23,134 bases of DNA. It comes from Thermoplasmata archaeon. GTDB taxonomy: Archaea; Thermoplasmatota; Thermoplasmata; UBA184. The notes under the pieces are model-generated. The model worked only from the letters and a program-made list of their open reading frames with translations, had not been told where the DNA came from and searched no databases. Of this stretch, positions 14,609-21,124 are shown in pieces. The stretch's first letter is position 1, and the number at the start of each line of letters is the position of its first letter. The position numbers were made by a program, and so were the translations under genes. Where the stretch lies: contig JASHYV010000106.1 in the NCBI GenBank assembly GCA_030064695.1, forward strand, positions 1 to 23,134, written 5' to 3'.

Positions 14609-15775
14609 TTAGGAACTCGAAGGTTCATCGATCGCTCCTTCCTTCCGCAGCAGCCGGACCTTGGTCCGGTGGCCTCCGGCGCCGGAGTATTCGCCCACCC
14701 CTCCTCGTGAGGGGACGACCCGGTGACAGGGAACCACCACCAGGGCCGGATTTTCGGCCAGCGCGTTGCCGACGGCGCGTGCGGCCCGCGGCTCGCCCAA
14801 CCGCTGCGCGATCTCTCCGTACGTGCGCGTAGAACCGGAAGGGATCCGTCGGACCTCCTCCAGGACGCGTCGCGTAAACGGGCCCACCTCGAGCTCCACC
14901 GGAAGGTCCTCCAGCCCTCCCGTGCCGTTCTCGACGTGATCGAGGATGCGCTGCAGGTAGGGATGAGTTCCCCGACGGGTGCCTTGGGGGCGTTCGCGTC
15001 GGAACGTGACCCGATAGATCGTGTCGTCCCGGAGCGCCATCTGGACGTACAGGTCGAGCTCCGCACAGTATCGCGCGTACAGCTCCAGGGAGCTCGCATC
15101 TGGCGCCGACTCGGCCGAGGCGCCGATCCGGTCGCGGGCGGCGAGCAGGGGAGCGGCCGAACGGATCATGGTCGATTCGGCGGCTCGCAGGTGCTCTTCC
15201 GCCGTGCTGCGGGCGATGTGCAGCCGTCGAGCCACGTCGAGGACCGTAGCGCGGCGCGGGACCCGGTAGTAGCCGAGCCGCACCGCTTCGAGCAGGACTT
15301 CCCGCTGTCGGAGGGTCAGAGGCGGGGCGACTCCGGCCGGGCGATCGAGCCGGTCCATCAGCTCCTGGGGCCCGGCCCGATGCTTCTGGACCAGCCGGAC
15401 CCCGCCGTACCGGGCGCTCCACCCGGTGGGAGAGGCCCCCTCGGCGGCGACCAACCGGAGGGCCGTGCGCCCGCTCTTCCACCGGATCGGAGGGAGGACC
15501 ACCGCACCCCAGCGAGCGGTGTCCGCGAGCCATCGAAGCTCCGGTCGGCTCGGGCGGTAGAGGAAACTCGCGGTCGGCTCCGCGCCGATCTCCCGGCGAT
15601 TCAAGATCGCCGGATGGGTAGACAGCGCGTGCAGGTCCTCGACCGGACCTTCGCATCGTACCAACCATCTCGGGCCGAGCGGCCAGACCTCCCAGGCTAC
15701 GCGCGGGAGGTCCGCCGACAGGTGCTGCAGGCGACCGGGCAGGGTCAGATCAAACTCGAGCAGATTCATCGGCAT
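14609..15775 (-). CDS. Fusion of bacterio-opsin-activator-type HTH regulator with O6-alkylguanine-DNA alkyltransferase
   Basis: A 388-residue two-part protein. Residues 1-150 resemble the variable sensor-like N-terminus of archaeal Bat-type regulators. Residues 153-204 (LTLRQREVLLEAVRLGYY, then DVARRLHIARSTAEEHLRAAE) are the HTH_10 DNA-binding domain. Residues about 228-388 are a complete Ogt/MGMT domain: an RNase-H-like part to about 290, then VGPFTRRVLEEVRRIPSGSTRTYGEIA, RAVGNALAENP, the suicide-cysteine motif PCHRVV with C350, and the closing GEYSGAGGHRTKVRLLRKEG. The Ogt part accepts alkyl groups from O6-alkylguanine irreversibly. I infer a damage-responsive regulator analogous to bacterial Ada but built from archaeal parts. 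The frame is continuous with no start between the halves. ATG at 15775 is chosen; ATG at 15769 is the alternative. Palindromes occupy the promoter. Confidence 0.9.
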   Translation of the reverse strand: MPMNLLEFDLTLPGRLQHLSADLPRVAWEVWPLGPRWLVRCEGPVEDLHALSTHPAILNRREIGAEPTASFLYRPSRPELRWLADTARWGAVVLPPIRWKSGRTALRLVAAEGASPTGWSARYGGVRLVQKHRAGPQELMDRLDRPAGVAPPLTLRQREVLLEAVRLGYYRVPRRATVLDVARRLHIARSTAEEHLRAAESTMIRSAAPLLAARDRIGASAESAPDASSLELYARYCAELDLYVQMALRDDTIYRVTFRRERPQGTRRGTHPYLQRILDHVENGTGGLEDLPVELEVGPFTRRVLEEVRRIPSGSTRTYGEIAQRLGEPRAARAVGNALAENPALVVVPCHRVVPSRGGVGEYSGAGGHRTKVRLLRKEGAIDEPSSS

Positions 15776-15788
15776 GGCCCTCCCAGCG

Positions 15789-15801
15789 TTCTACGGTAGA
15801 A
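15789..15801 (-). promoter_or_regulatory. Promoter of the HTH-alkyltransferase gene with overlapping palindrome
   Basis: TTCTAC-G-GTAGAA is a perfect 13-base inverted repeat, with AGCG and CGCT further out. On the minus strand it contains the TATA-like CTTCTACC (15795-15802), centred about 24 bases from the ATG at 15775. A factor bound here would block TBP, so autorepression is a natural guess. Confidence 0.5.
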
Positions 15802-15809
15802 GACGCTTC

Positions 15810-15827
15810 AGCCGACGAGTGTCGGCT
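15810..15827. repeat. 7+4+7 inverted repeat in the divergent intergenic region
   Basis: AGCCGAC (15810-15816) and GTCGGCT (15821-15827) flank GAGT. It lies 35-52 bases upstream of the HTH-alkyltransferase ATG and about 107 bases before the divergent racemase start, so it more likely serves the former. It could be an operator or a DNA/RNA hairpin. Confidence 0.45.
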
Positions 15828-15901
15828 CCACGGGGCCCTTCGCCGGATCGAGGACGAATCGGGCCGTGAGCGGATTCCGTTGCGGGGGCGACGACAGGGA
15901 A

Positions 15902-15911
15902 ACGCTTAGCG
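15902..15911 (+). promoter_or_regulatory. TATA-like box for the racemase/epimerase gene
   Basis: ACGCTTAGCG lies with its centre about 27 bases from the GTG start at 15934, the same spacing as elsewhere in the window. CGCT-T-AGCG is a small palindrome over the box. Confidence 0.4.
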
Positions 15912-15933
15912 GCGCGAGGCGACTGGGGGCCCC

Positions 15934-16881
15934 GTGGGCGTTCGCCACCTCCGGATCGTCGACTCCCATACCGAAGGGGAACCTACCCGGCTCGTGGTCG
16001 AGGGGGCTCCCGACCTCGGCGACGGGCCGCTCTCCTCCCGCCGGGACCGACTCCGTGGAGAGCACGACGAGCTGCGTCGTGCGCTCGTGAGCGAACCCCG
16101 GGGCAATCCGATCGCGGTAGGGGCCGTCCTGACGCCGCCCAGCGAACCCCGCGAGAAGGGTGGTCTGATCTTCTTCGACGACGGTGGCTACCTCGGGATG
16201 TGCGGGCACGGCACCATCGGCACGGTCGCCTCGTTGTCCCACCTGGGCCGCATCCGACCGGGCCCGCACCGGTTCGGGACCCCGGTGGGCCCGGTCGACA
16301 CCGAGCTCCACGAGGACGGGTCCGTCTCGTTCGTGAACGTGCCCTGCCGTCGGTCCCGAGCGGGAGTGTCGGTCGAGGTCCGGGGCCACGGCCCCGTCCT
16401 CGGCGACGTCGTGTGGGGCGGGAACTGGTTCTTCGTCACGGAGGAGAGCCCGATCCCGCTGCGGCCGGCCCATCTGGCCGAGCTCCTCGACTTTACCCGC
16501 GCGGTACGCGAGGCACTCGCGCGCGGCGGGATCACCGGGGAGGACGGCGGCGCGATCGAGCACGTGGAGATCGAGGGCCCTCCGGAGCGGTCGGAGAACC
16601 ACGCGCGCAACTTCGTCCTCTGCCCGAGCGGGGTCCACGACCGCTCGCCCTGCGGGACCGGGACGAGCGCACAGGTCGCCCGCCTCTACGCCGACGGGAA
16701 GCTCCACGCGGGAGAGGTCTGGCGCCAGGAGGGGTTCCTGGGCGGCGTGTTTCGGGCGGGGATCACCCTGGACGGGGCAGCGCTTCGCCCCTGGGTCCGA
16801 GGCAACGCCTACGTGACGGGGGAGGCCGACGTGCTGATCGACGCCCGCGATCCGTTCCTCGCGGAGTCCCGGCTCCCATGA
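15934..16881 (+). CDS. Proline racemase / 4-hydroxyproline 2-epimerase family protein
   Basis: A 315-residue cofactor-independent epimerase of the proline racemase family. The N-terminal signature DSHTEGEPTRLVVEG is at 10-24. The first catalytic cysteine is C90 in MCGHGTIG, and the second is C240 in SPCGTGTSAQVARLYADG. Having both cysteines argues for a racemase or epimerase and against the related trans-3-hydroxyproline dehydratases, which carry Thr at the second position. The partner downstream is a DapA-family enzyme joined by an ATGA overlap, which favours hydroxyproline 2-epimerase over proline racemase. The GTG start is supported by a TATA-like box at about -27. Known hydroxyproline pathways also need an oxidase and a semialdehyde dehydrogenase, neither of which is in the window. 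Confidence 0.9.
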   Translation: MGVRHLRIVDSHTEGEPTRLVVEGAPDLGDGPLSSRRDRLRGEHDELRRALVSEPRGNPIAVGAVLTPPSEPREKGGLIFFDDGGYLGMCGHGTIGTVASLSHLGRIRPGPHRFGTPVGPVDTELHEDGSVSFVNVPCRRSRAGVSVEVRGHGPVLGDVVWGGNWFFVTEESPIPLRPAHLAELLDFTRAVREALARGGITGEDGGAIEHVEIEGPPERSENHARNFVLCPSGVHDRSPCGTGTSAQVARLYADGKLHAGEVWRQEGFLGGVFRAGITLDGAALRPWVRGNAYVTGEADVLIDARDPFLAESRLP

Positions 16882-17813
16882 GCGGCCGGACCGTCGACGC
16901 GCGGGGTGCCTTCGGGCAAGGGATCCTTGTGGCGAGCACCACCCCGTTCGACGATCGAGGCGACGTGGACCTGGGAGCCGCGGCCGGCCACGCCCGCTGG
17001 CTCGTGGAGCGCGGCATGGACGGGATCATCCTCGGGGGCTCGCTCGGCGAGGGCAGCGCGCTCTCGCACGACGAGCGGATCGCCCTCCTGGGCGCGGTCG
17101 GGCCCGAGGTTCCCCCCGACCGGGCGCTGATCCTCGCCGTGGGCGCGTCCTCGACCCGCGATGCCGTCGCCTTGGCTCGGCGGGCGTCCCAGGCCGGCGC
17201 CCGGGGGCTGCTCGTACTTCCGCCGTACGTCTACCGAGGAGACCGGGCCGAGGTCCGTGCGCATCTCGAGTCCGTATTCCGGGCGACGGATCTCCCGTCG
17301 ATGCTGTACAACAATCCGATCGCCTATGGAGTCGACGTTCCGCCAGAGGACGTCCTCGAGCTGGCCGAGCGGTGTCCGACCCTCTTGGCCGTGAAGGAGT
17401 CGAGCGGCGACGTCCGTCGGATCACGGCCCTTCGAGCGCTGCTCGGAGACCGCATCGAGATCGCGGTGGGGCTCGACGACGCGGTGCTGGAGGGCGTTGA
17501 CGCGGGCGCCCGAGGTTGGGTCGCCGGGCTCGCGAACGCCCTCCCGGACGAGACCCGGGCGCTGTTCCTCATGGCGCGCGCGGGGGACCGTGCGGTGGCT
17601 CGGGCGCTCTACGAGTGGTTCCTGCCGCTGCTCCGGTTGGACACCGACCCCAAGTTCGTGCAGGCGATCAAGCTCGTGGAGGCCGAGGTGGGTCGGGGGT
17701 CGGCCCGAGTCCGACCTCCGCGGCGCGAGCTCGAGGGAGCGGAGCTCTCCGAGACCCTGGAGCTCGTGCGGGAGCGCCTGGGCCGCCGTCCCCGCGTGGG
17801 GCCGACGGCCTAG
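16878..17813 (+). CDS. DapA-family lyase/deaminase, possibly for hydroxyproline catabolism
   Basis: A 311-residue class I aldolase-type barrel. The GxxGE loop is GGSLGEGSALSHDER (53-67), the tyrosine is Y144 in SMLYNNPIAYGVDV, and the Schiff-base lysine is K173 in LLAVKESSGDVRRI. It belongs to the dihydrodipicolinate synthase / N-acetylneuraminate lyase superfamily, whose members include DHDPS, KDG aldolase and pyrroline-4-hydroxy-2-carboxylate deaminase. Its ATG overlaps the epimerase TGA (ATGA, 16878-16881), so the two are translationally coupled. That context favours the deaminase step of 4-hydroxyproline breakdown. Lysine biosynthesis is less likely, as no other dap genes are nearby. Its TAG stop shares a CTAG with the stop of convergent ksgA. 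Confidence 0.85.
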   Translation: MSGRTVDARGAFGQGILVASTTPFDDRGDVDLGAAAGHARWLVERGMDGIILGGSLGEGSALSHDERIALLGAVGPEVPPDRALILAVGASSTRDAVALARRASQAGARGLLVLPPYVYRGDRAEVRAHLESVFRATDLPSMLYNNPIAYGVDVPPEDVLELAERCPTLLAVKESSGDVRRITALRALLGDRIEIAVGLDDAVLEGVDAGARGWVAGLANALPDETRALFLMARAGDRAVARALYEWFLPLLRLDTDPKFVQAIKLVEAEVGRGSARVRPPRRELEGAELSETLELVRERLGRRPRVGPTA

Positions 17814-18694
17814 CGGCTTCCCTCGATTGCGTTCGCGAGCGCGAAGTACGCCTCCGGCGACAGGTCCTCCGGGCGGCGCCGGGCCCAGTCGTCGGGCCAG
17901 TTCGCTCGGCGAGCGACCTCCGCCGGAGCATCGCCGAGCCCGCGCACGCGCGGCAGCAGGTTCCCGAGCTGCTTGCGCCGCGCGGAGAACAGCTCGCGCA
18001 CGAGCCGCTCGAACCGCTCGACGGAGGGCACCGGCAGCGCGCCGGTCCGGGCCGTGTGCACGAGGATCCGGCTCTCCACCTTCGGGCGGGGCTCGAACGC
18101 GTCCGCGGGCACGGAGCGGAAGAGCTCCACGGTGCCGTAGAGCCGGGCCGCGATCGCGAGGCGGCCGTACTCCTTCGAACCGGGTCCGGCGGCGAGGCGC
18201 TGCGCGACCTCCTCCTGGAGCAGCAGCACGATCCGGGGGGTCCGGCGTTCGAGCAGCCGCAGCAGGATCGGCGTGGCGACCGAGTACGGGAGGTTCCCGA
18301 CCACGACGTCGGCCGGCGGCAGCTCGAGCTCGAGCGCATCGCCCGCGAGCACGCGGGCGCGCCCGTCGAAGGTCGAGCGAAGGAAGTCTGCGAGCCGCCG
18401 GTCCTTCTCGACGACGGTGAGCGGGCCCAGGCCGCGCCGGAGCAACGCGGCCGTGAGCGCCCCGAGGCCCCCGCCGATCTCGAGCACCGGGGAACCCGGC
18501 GACCGCTCGACGAGCGCGGCCTCCGCGTCGGCGACGAACGGGTCGACCAGGAACGATTGGCCCCACTTCGAGCTCGGCCGGACGCCGGCCCGCTCCAGCG
18601 TCGCTCGGACGGCGGCGGCGTCGGCCGGCACGCCGTCGACGAAGCTCGGCCCGCGGCTACGGCGCGACGAAGAGCCGGTACTTATCGTCGACAC
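17810..18694 (-). CDS. ksgA: 16S rRNA dimethyladenosine transferase KsgA/Dim1
   Basis: An rRNA adenine N6,N6-dimethyltransferase that modifies two adjacent adenosines near the 3' end of 16S rRNA during small-subunit maturation, using SAM. Visible motifs: KWGQSFLVDP (43-52), SAM-binding EIGGGLGALT (72-81), GDALELELP (118-126), catalytic NLPYSVATPI (134-143), and FEPRPKVES in the C-terminal part. The GTG at 18694 gives 294 residues and overlaps the DUF655 gene by 38 bases, with a GGAG 9 bases upstream. The first 28 residues are low-complexity, so GTG at 18631 (273 residues) is an equally reasonable start. It is the last gene of the pus10-rpl21e-rpoF-DUF655-ksgA operon. Confidence 0.93.
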   Translation of the reverse strand: MSTISTGSSSRRSRGPSFVDGVPADAAAVRATLERAGVRPSSKWGQSFLVDPFVADAEAALVERSPGSPVLEIGGGLGALTAALLRRGLGPLTVVEKDRRLADFLRSTFDGRARVLAGDALELELPPADVVVGNLPYSVATPILLRLLERRTPRIVLLLQEEVAQRLAAGPGSKEYGRLAIAARLYGTVELFRSVPADAFEPRPKVESRILVHTARTGALPVPSVERFERLVRELFSARRKQLGNLLPRVRGLGDAPAEVARRANWPDDWARRRPEDLSPEAYFALANAIEGSR

Positions 18695-19202
18695 CGCTCA
18701 GCTCCTGCTCGATCCGGCCGACGATCAGCTTCTCGGGGGACTTCAAGTGCAGCCGCTGCTCGATCTCCTCGAAGCTCGCGAACGGCGCGCGCCTTCGCTC
18801 GTCCACGATCTGCTGCATCGTCTTCTTGCCGATCCCGGGGAGCAGCTCGAGCAGGTGGAAGCGCCGCGAGACGGCCGGCGACTCGTTGAAGAACCGGAGG
18901 TACTTGGCCGCGTTCGCCCGGACGATCTTCTCGAGCGCGAGCGGCAGCTCGGTGCGGGCGCTCACCGTGAGCTCGTCGTAGCCGAGCCGGCGCCGGACGT
19001 GATCGATCGGGGGCGGCTGGCCGCCCTGCGCCACGAGCGGGATGCGCGAACCCGACACGAGCTTCGCGCCGGGACGCGGCACGAGCTCGAAGAGCTTGAG
19101 CTCGTCCTCACCGAGGGCGAGCGCGAGCGGCTCGCGGTGGAATCCCCGCTCGGTCTGCCGACCGTTCGGCAGGTAGTCCAGCACGTACGCGAAGTTCTCC
19201 AA
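18657..19202 (-). CDS. DUF655 family protein, putative nucleic-acid-binding
   Basis: A 181-residue conserved archaeal protein of the DUF655 family. The N-terminal half (1-80) is an OB-like beta domain starting ENFAYVLDYLPNG. The C-terminal half contains a helix-hairpin-helix, LELLPGIGKKTMQQIVDERR (about 118-137), which implies RNA or DNA binding. Its exact role is not known. In many euryarchaea it lies between rpoF and ksgA, as here, which suggests a link to transcription or ribosome maturation. The start is TTG at 19202, with a good Shine-Dalgarno (GGGAGG, 6 bases before) in the 15-base gap after rpoF. Confidence 0.9.
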   Translation of the reverse strand: MENFAYVLDYLPNGRQTERGFHREPLALALGEDELKLFELVPRPGAKLVSGSRIPLVAQGGQPPPIDHVRRRLGYDELTVSARTELPLALEKIVRANAAKYLRFFNESPAVSRRFHLLELLPGIGKKTMQQIVDERRRAPFASFEEIEQRLHLKSPEKLIVGRIEQELSGVDDKYRLFVAP

Positions 19203-19217
19203 GGTCCGCCTCCCGAT

Positions 19218-19532
19218 TCATCGGAACTGCGCCACGATCTCCAGGAGACGGGCGACCTGCGCCTCGTCCAGCGCGACCCGCTCCTTCGAGAAGAGGAGAC
19301 GGATCTCCTCCGGGTACTGCGGCAGGGCGTCAGCGACCTTGACGGCGACCGCGCTGTCGACGAACGGCAGCGTGCGGAGCTCCTGGATCAGCTTGTCCGT
19401 CTGCTCGCTCGTCAAGCGGGCGAACAGCTCGGCGTGCTGGAGCGCGAGCCCGGCCTCCCGGGGGAGGGTCCGGTGCGCGGCCTCCTCGGTCAAGAGGTCC
19501 TTCACGCGGGCGAGCGGGACCGGTTCAGGCAT
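19218..19532 (-). CDS. rpoF: DNA-directed RNA polymerase subunit F (Rpb4)
   Basis: A 104-residue small subunit that pairs with RpoE (Rpb7) to form the stalk of archaeal RNA polymerase, which helps promoter opening and binds nascent RNA. The all-helical HRDC-like sequence fits: VKDLLTEE at the start, LTSEQTDKLIQELRTLPFVDSAVAVKVADALPQYPEEIRLLFSKERVAL in the middle, and a closing helix DEAQVARLLEIVAQF. The ATG overlaps the L21e stop by 8 bases, so it is translationally coupled. The order L21e-RpoF-DUF655-KsgA is widely conserved in Euryarchaeota and supports the assignment of this short, divergent protein. Confidence 0.92.
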   Translation of the reverse strand: MPEPVPLARVKDLLTEEAAHRTLPREAGLALQHAELFARLTSEQTDKLIQELRTLPFVDSAVAVKVADALPQYPEEIRLLFSKERVALDEAQVARLLEIVAQFR

Positions 19533-19839
19533 GGGCGGCGGCCCCTCCGCCGGCCGGTTCGAGATGGACGGGGAGCGCGATCAGCTCCTTCCGCTTCCCG
19601 CCGTCCAGGAACTCGATGCGGTACGCTCGGCCCGACTTGGCGACGACGGTGCAGGTCTTCCCCTGGTAGCGGGGGTGCGGCTGGCCATGCGGGTCCGATG
19701 GCTCCAGGACGACCGTGACGCGGTCGCCGATCGCGAACTCGCGCAGGAACCGGTTGACGGGGGGCATCCCCCGCTCCCGGACCTCCTTCGTGAACGTGCC
19801 CCGCGAGCGCGAGCGGAACCCCTTGGAACTCTTCACCAT
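19525..19839 (-). CDS. rpl21e: 50S ribosomal protein L21e
   Basis: A 104-residue large-subunit ribosomal protein shared by archaea and eukaryotes. It starts MVKSSKGFRSRSRGTFTKEVRERG, the characteristic basic N-terminus that runs into rRNA, followed by an SH3-like beta barrel (FAIGDRVTVVLEPSDPHGQPHPRYQGKTCTVVAKSGRAYRIEFLDGGKRKELIALPVHL). The length is normal. The ATG directly follows the Pus10 TAG with no spacer (TAGATG), and its end overlaps the rpoF start. Confidence 0.95.
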   Translation of the reverse strand: MVKSSKGFRSRSRGTFTKEVRERGMPPVNRFLREFAIGDRVTVVLEPSDPHGQPHPRYQGKTCTVVAKSGRAYRIEFLDGGKRKELIALPVHLEPAGGGAAAHA

Positions 19840-21078
19840 CTACGTGCCCTCCGCGTCGTGGATCTCGGTCACGTCGAGGTAGTCGACGCGCAGCGCGACA
19901 CCGGTGAGCGCGCTGAGGTTGGGGTCCGTGCGTCCGTCATCGCCTTCCACCCATTCCTTGACGTACGTACCGGCCTCGGTCCTCAGGTCCAGCGTGAACC
20001 CCGCGTCGGACGCCTCGACGAGGCGGGCCACGACGATCCGGCGCGTGCGAACGCGGTCGGAACGACGGTGCGCCACCCGCTGCGGCGTGCGCTGGGCGAT
20101 CGCTCGGGCGACAGCGAGTTCGAGCGCCTCATTAACCTTTGCCACCGGCACGACGCCGCGCACGCCGACCCGGTAGCTCTTCTCCGGCGCCGCCTCCTTC
20201 ACGCGGAGCACGTCGGCCGCTTCGGCCGGCCCGAGATCGAGGACCTCCACCCGACCGTCGGACCCGGCCCGGATGGCCTCCGGGATCGGTCCCAGGTCGA
20301 TCGAGCGCCGGTGCGGGTGGAGCAGCTCCAGCACGAAGGGCCGGCCCCGACCCAGCATCCGGGCGTCGATGTCCTCGCGACCCATGCCGTGGAACCGCGT
20401 CCCGTCGGCGCCGGTCACCGCGAGCAGCGGGGCCGCGACGAGCTCCTCGACGCTGGTCGGGTAGGTCTTGCCGCTGCCCCCGCACGTCGTGCAACCCCGG
20501 CCCCGGCACCGCCGGCACGGCCATCGGGTCTGCGGAAGCTCCCGGTCGAGCTTGCGGTACCGGCCCCGGAGGTACACCGGGAGGATCGTGAGATCGACCG
20601 TGCCGACCGCGAGGTCCGCCAGGAAGACCACATCGGGCCGATCCGGACCCCCGACGGCCCCCGTCCGGGCCTCGAGCAGCTTCCCCCACTCGCGGTTGAA
20701 GGCGGCGCGCGCGCTCTCGCCCCACTCCGAGGCGAGCTCGGTCCAGAGCGACTCCTCATGCGCGAGCAGTTCGGGCTCCCAGCGGGAGCCGCAGGTGAAC
20801 CGCCCCCACTCGTAGCCGTCAGCGGCCGCCAGCGCCCGCTCGACCCAGACCGGCAATCGGTCGAAGATCCCCCCGCAGAGCGTACACGGCCCCGTGCGCG
20901 GCGGTGCGTCCACGTGCAGCCGGGCGAGCAGCAGCTGGGTGCGCGTGGCGTTCGTGAGCCCGTGCCCGAGCCGGCCGAAGAGGCGGCCGAAGCATTCCTC
21001 GCAGAGACCGCGCTCGAGAGCGGCCTGCGCCGTGCGGAGCGCGCCCTCCGGGAGGTCGAATCGAGCGGTGCCGTCCAT
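19840..21078 (-). CDS. pus10: tRNA pseudouridine synthase Pus10
   Basis: A 412-residue enzyme that forms pseudouridine at positions 54/55 of the tRNA T-loop in archaea, in place of TruB. The N-terminal zinc-binding part has CEEC (C26, C29) and CTLC (C65, C68). A second cysteine cluster lies in the RNA-binding region (C188, C191, C196, C199; PCRRCRGRGCTTC). The catalytic motif is GREDIDARMLGRGRPF (233-248), with catalytic Asp at about D236. The C-terminal catalytic core ends with LRTEAGTYVKEWVEGDDGRTDPNLSALTG. It is the first gene of a conserved operon with rpl21e, rpoF, DUF655 and ksgA. A TATA-like GGGCTTAGAG lies about 27 bases before the ATG. Confidence 0.95.
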   Translation of the reverse strand: MDGTARFDLPEGALRTAQAALERGLCEECFGRLFGRLGHGLTNATRTQLLLARLHVDAPPRTGPCTLCGGIFDRLPVWVERALAAADGYEWGRFTCGSRWEPELLAHEESLWTELASEWGESARAAFNREWGKLLEARTGAVGGPDRPDVVFLADLAVGTVDLTILPVYLRGRYRKLDRELPQTRWPCRRCRGRGCTTCGGSGKTYPTSVEELVAAPLLAVTGADGTRFHGMGREDIDARMLGRGRPFVLELLHPHRRSIDLGPIPEAIRAGSDGRVEVLDLGPAEAADVLRVKEAAPEKSYRVGVRGVVPVAKVNEALELAVARAIAQRTPQRVAHRRSDRVRTRRIVVARLVEASDAGFTLDLRTEAGTYVKEWVEGDDGRTDPNLSALTGVALRVDYLDVTEIHDAEGT

Positions 21079-21100
21079 CGGTCGTTCGAGCGGCCGTCGG

Positions 21101-21110
21101 CTCTAAGCCC
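21101..21110 (-). promoter_or_regulatory. TATA-like box for the pus10-ksgA operon
   Basis: The minus strand reads GGGCTTAGAG, centred about 27 bases from the Pus10 ATG at 21078. It lies in the 46-base gap after the surface-protein stop. Confidence 0.5.
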
Positions 21111-21124
21111 TGTCGGCCCCGACG

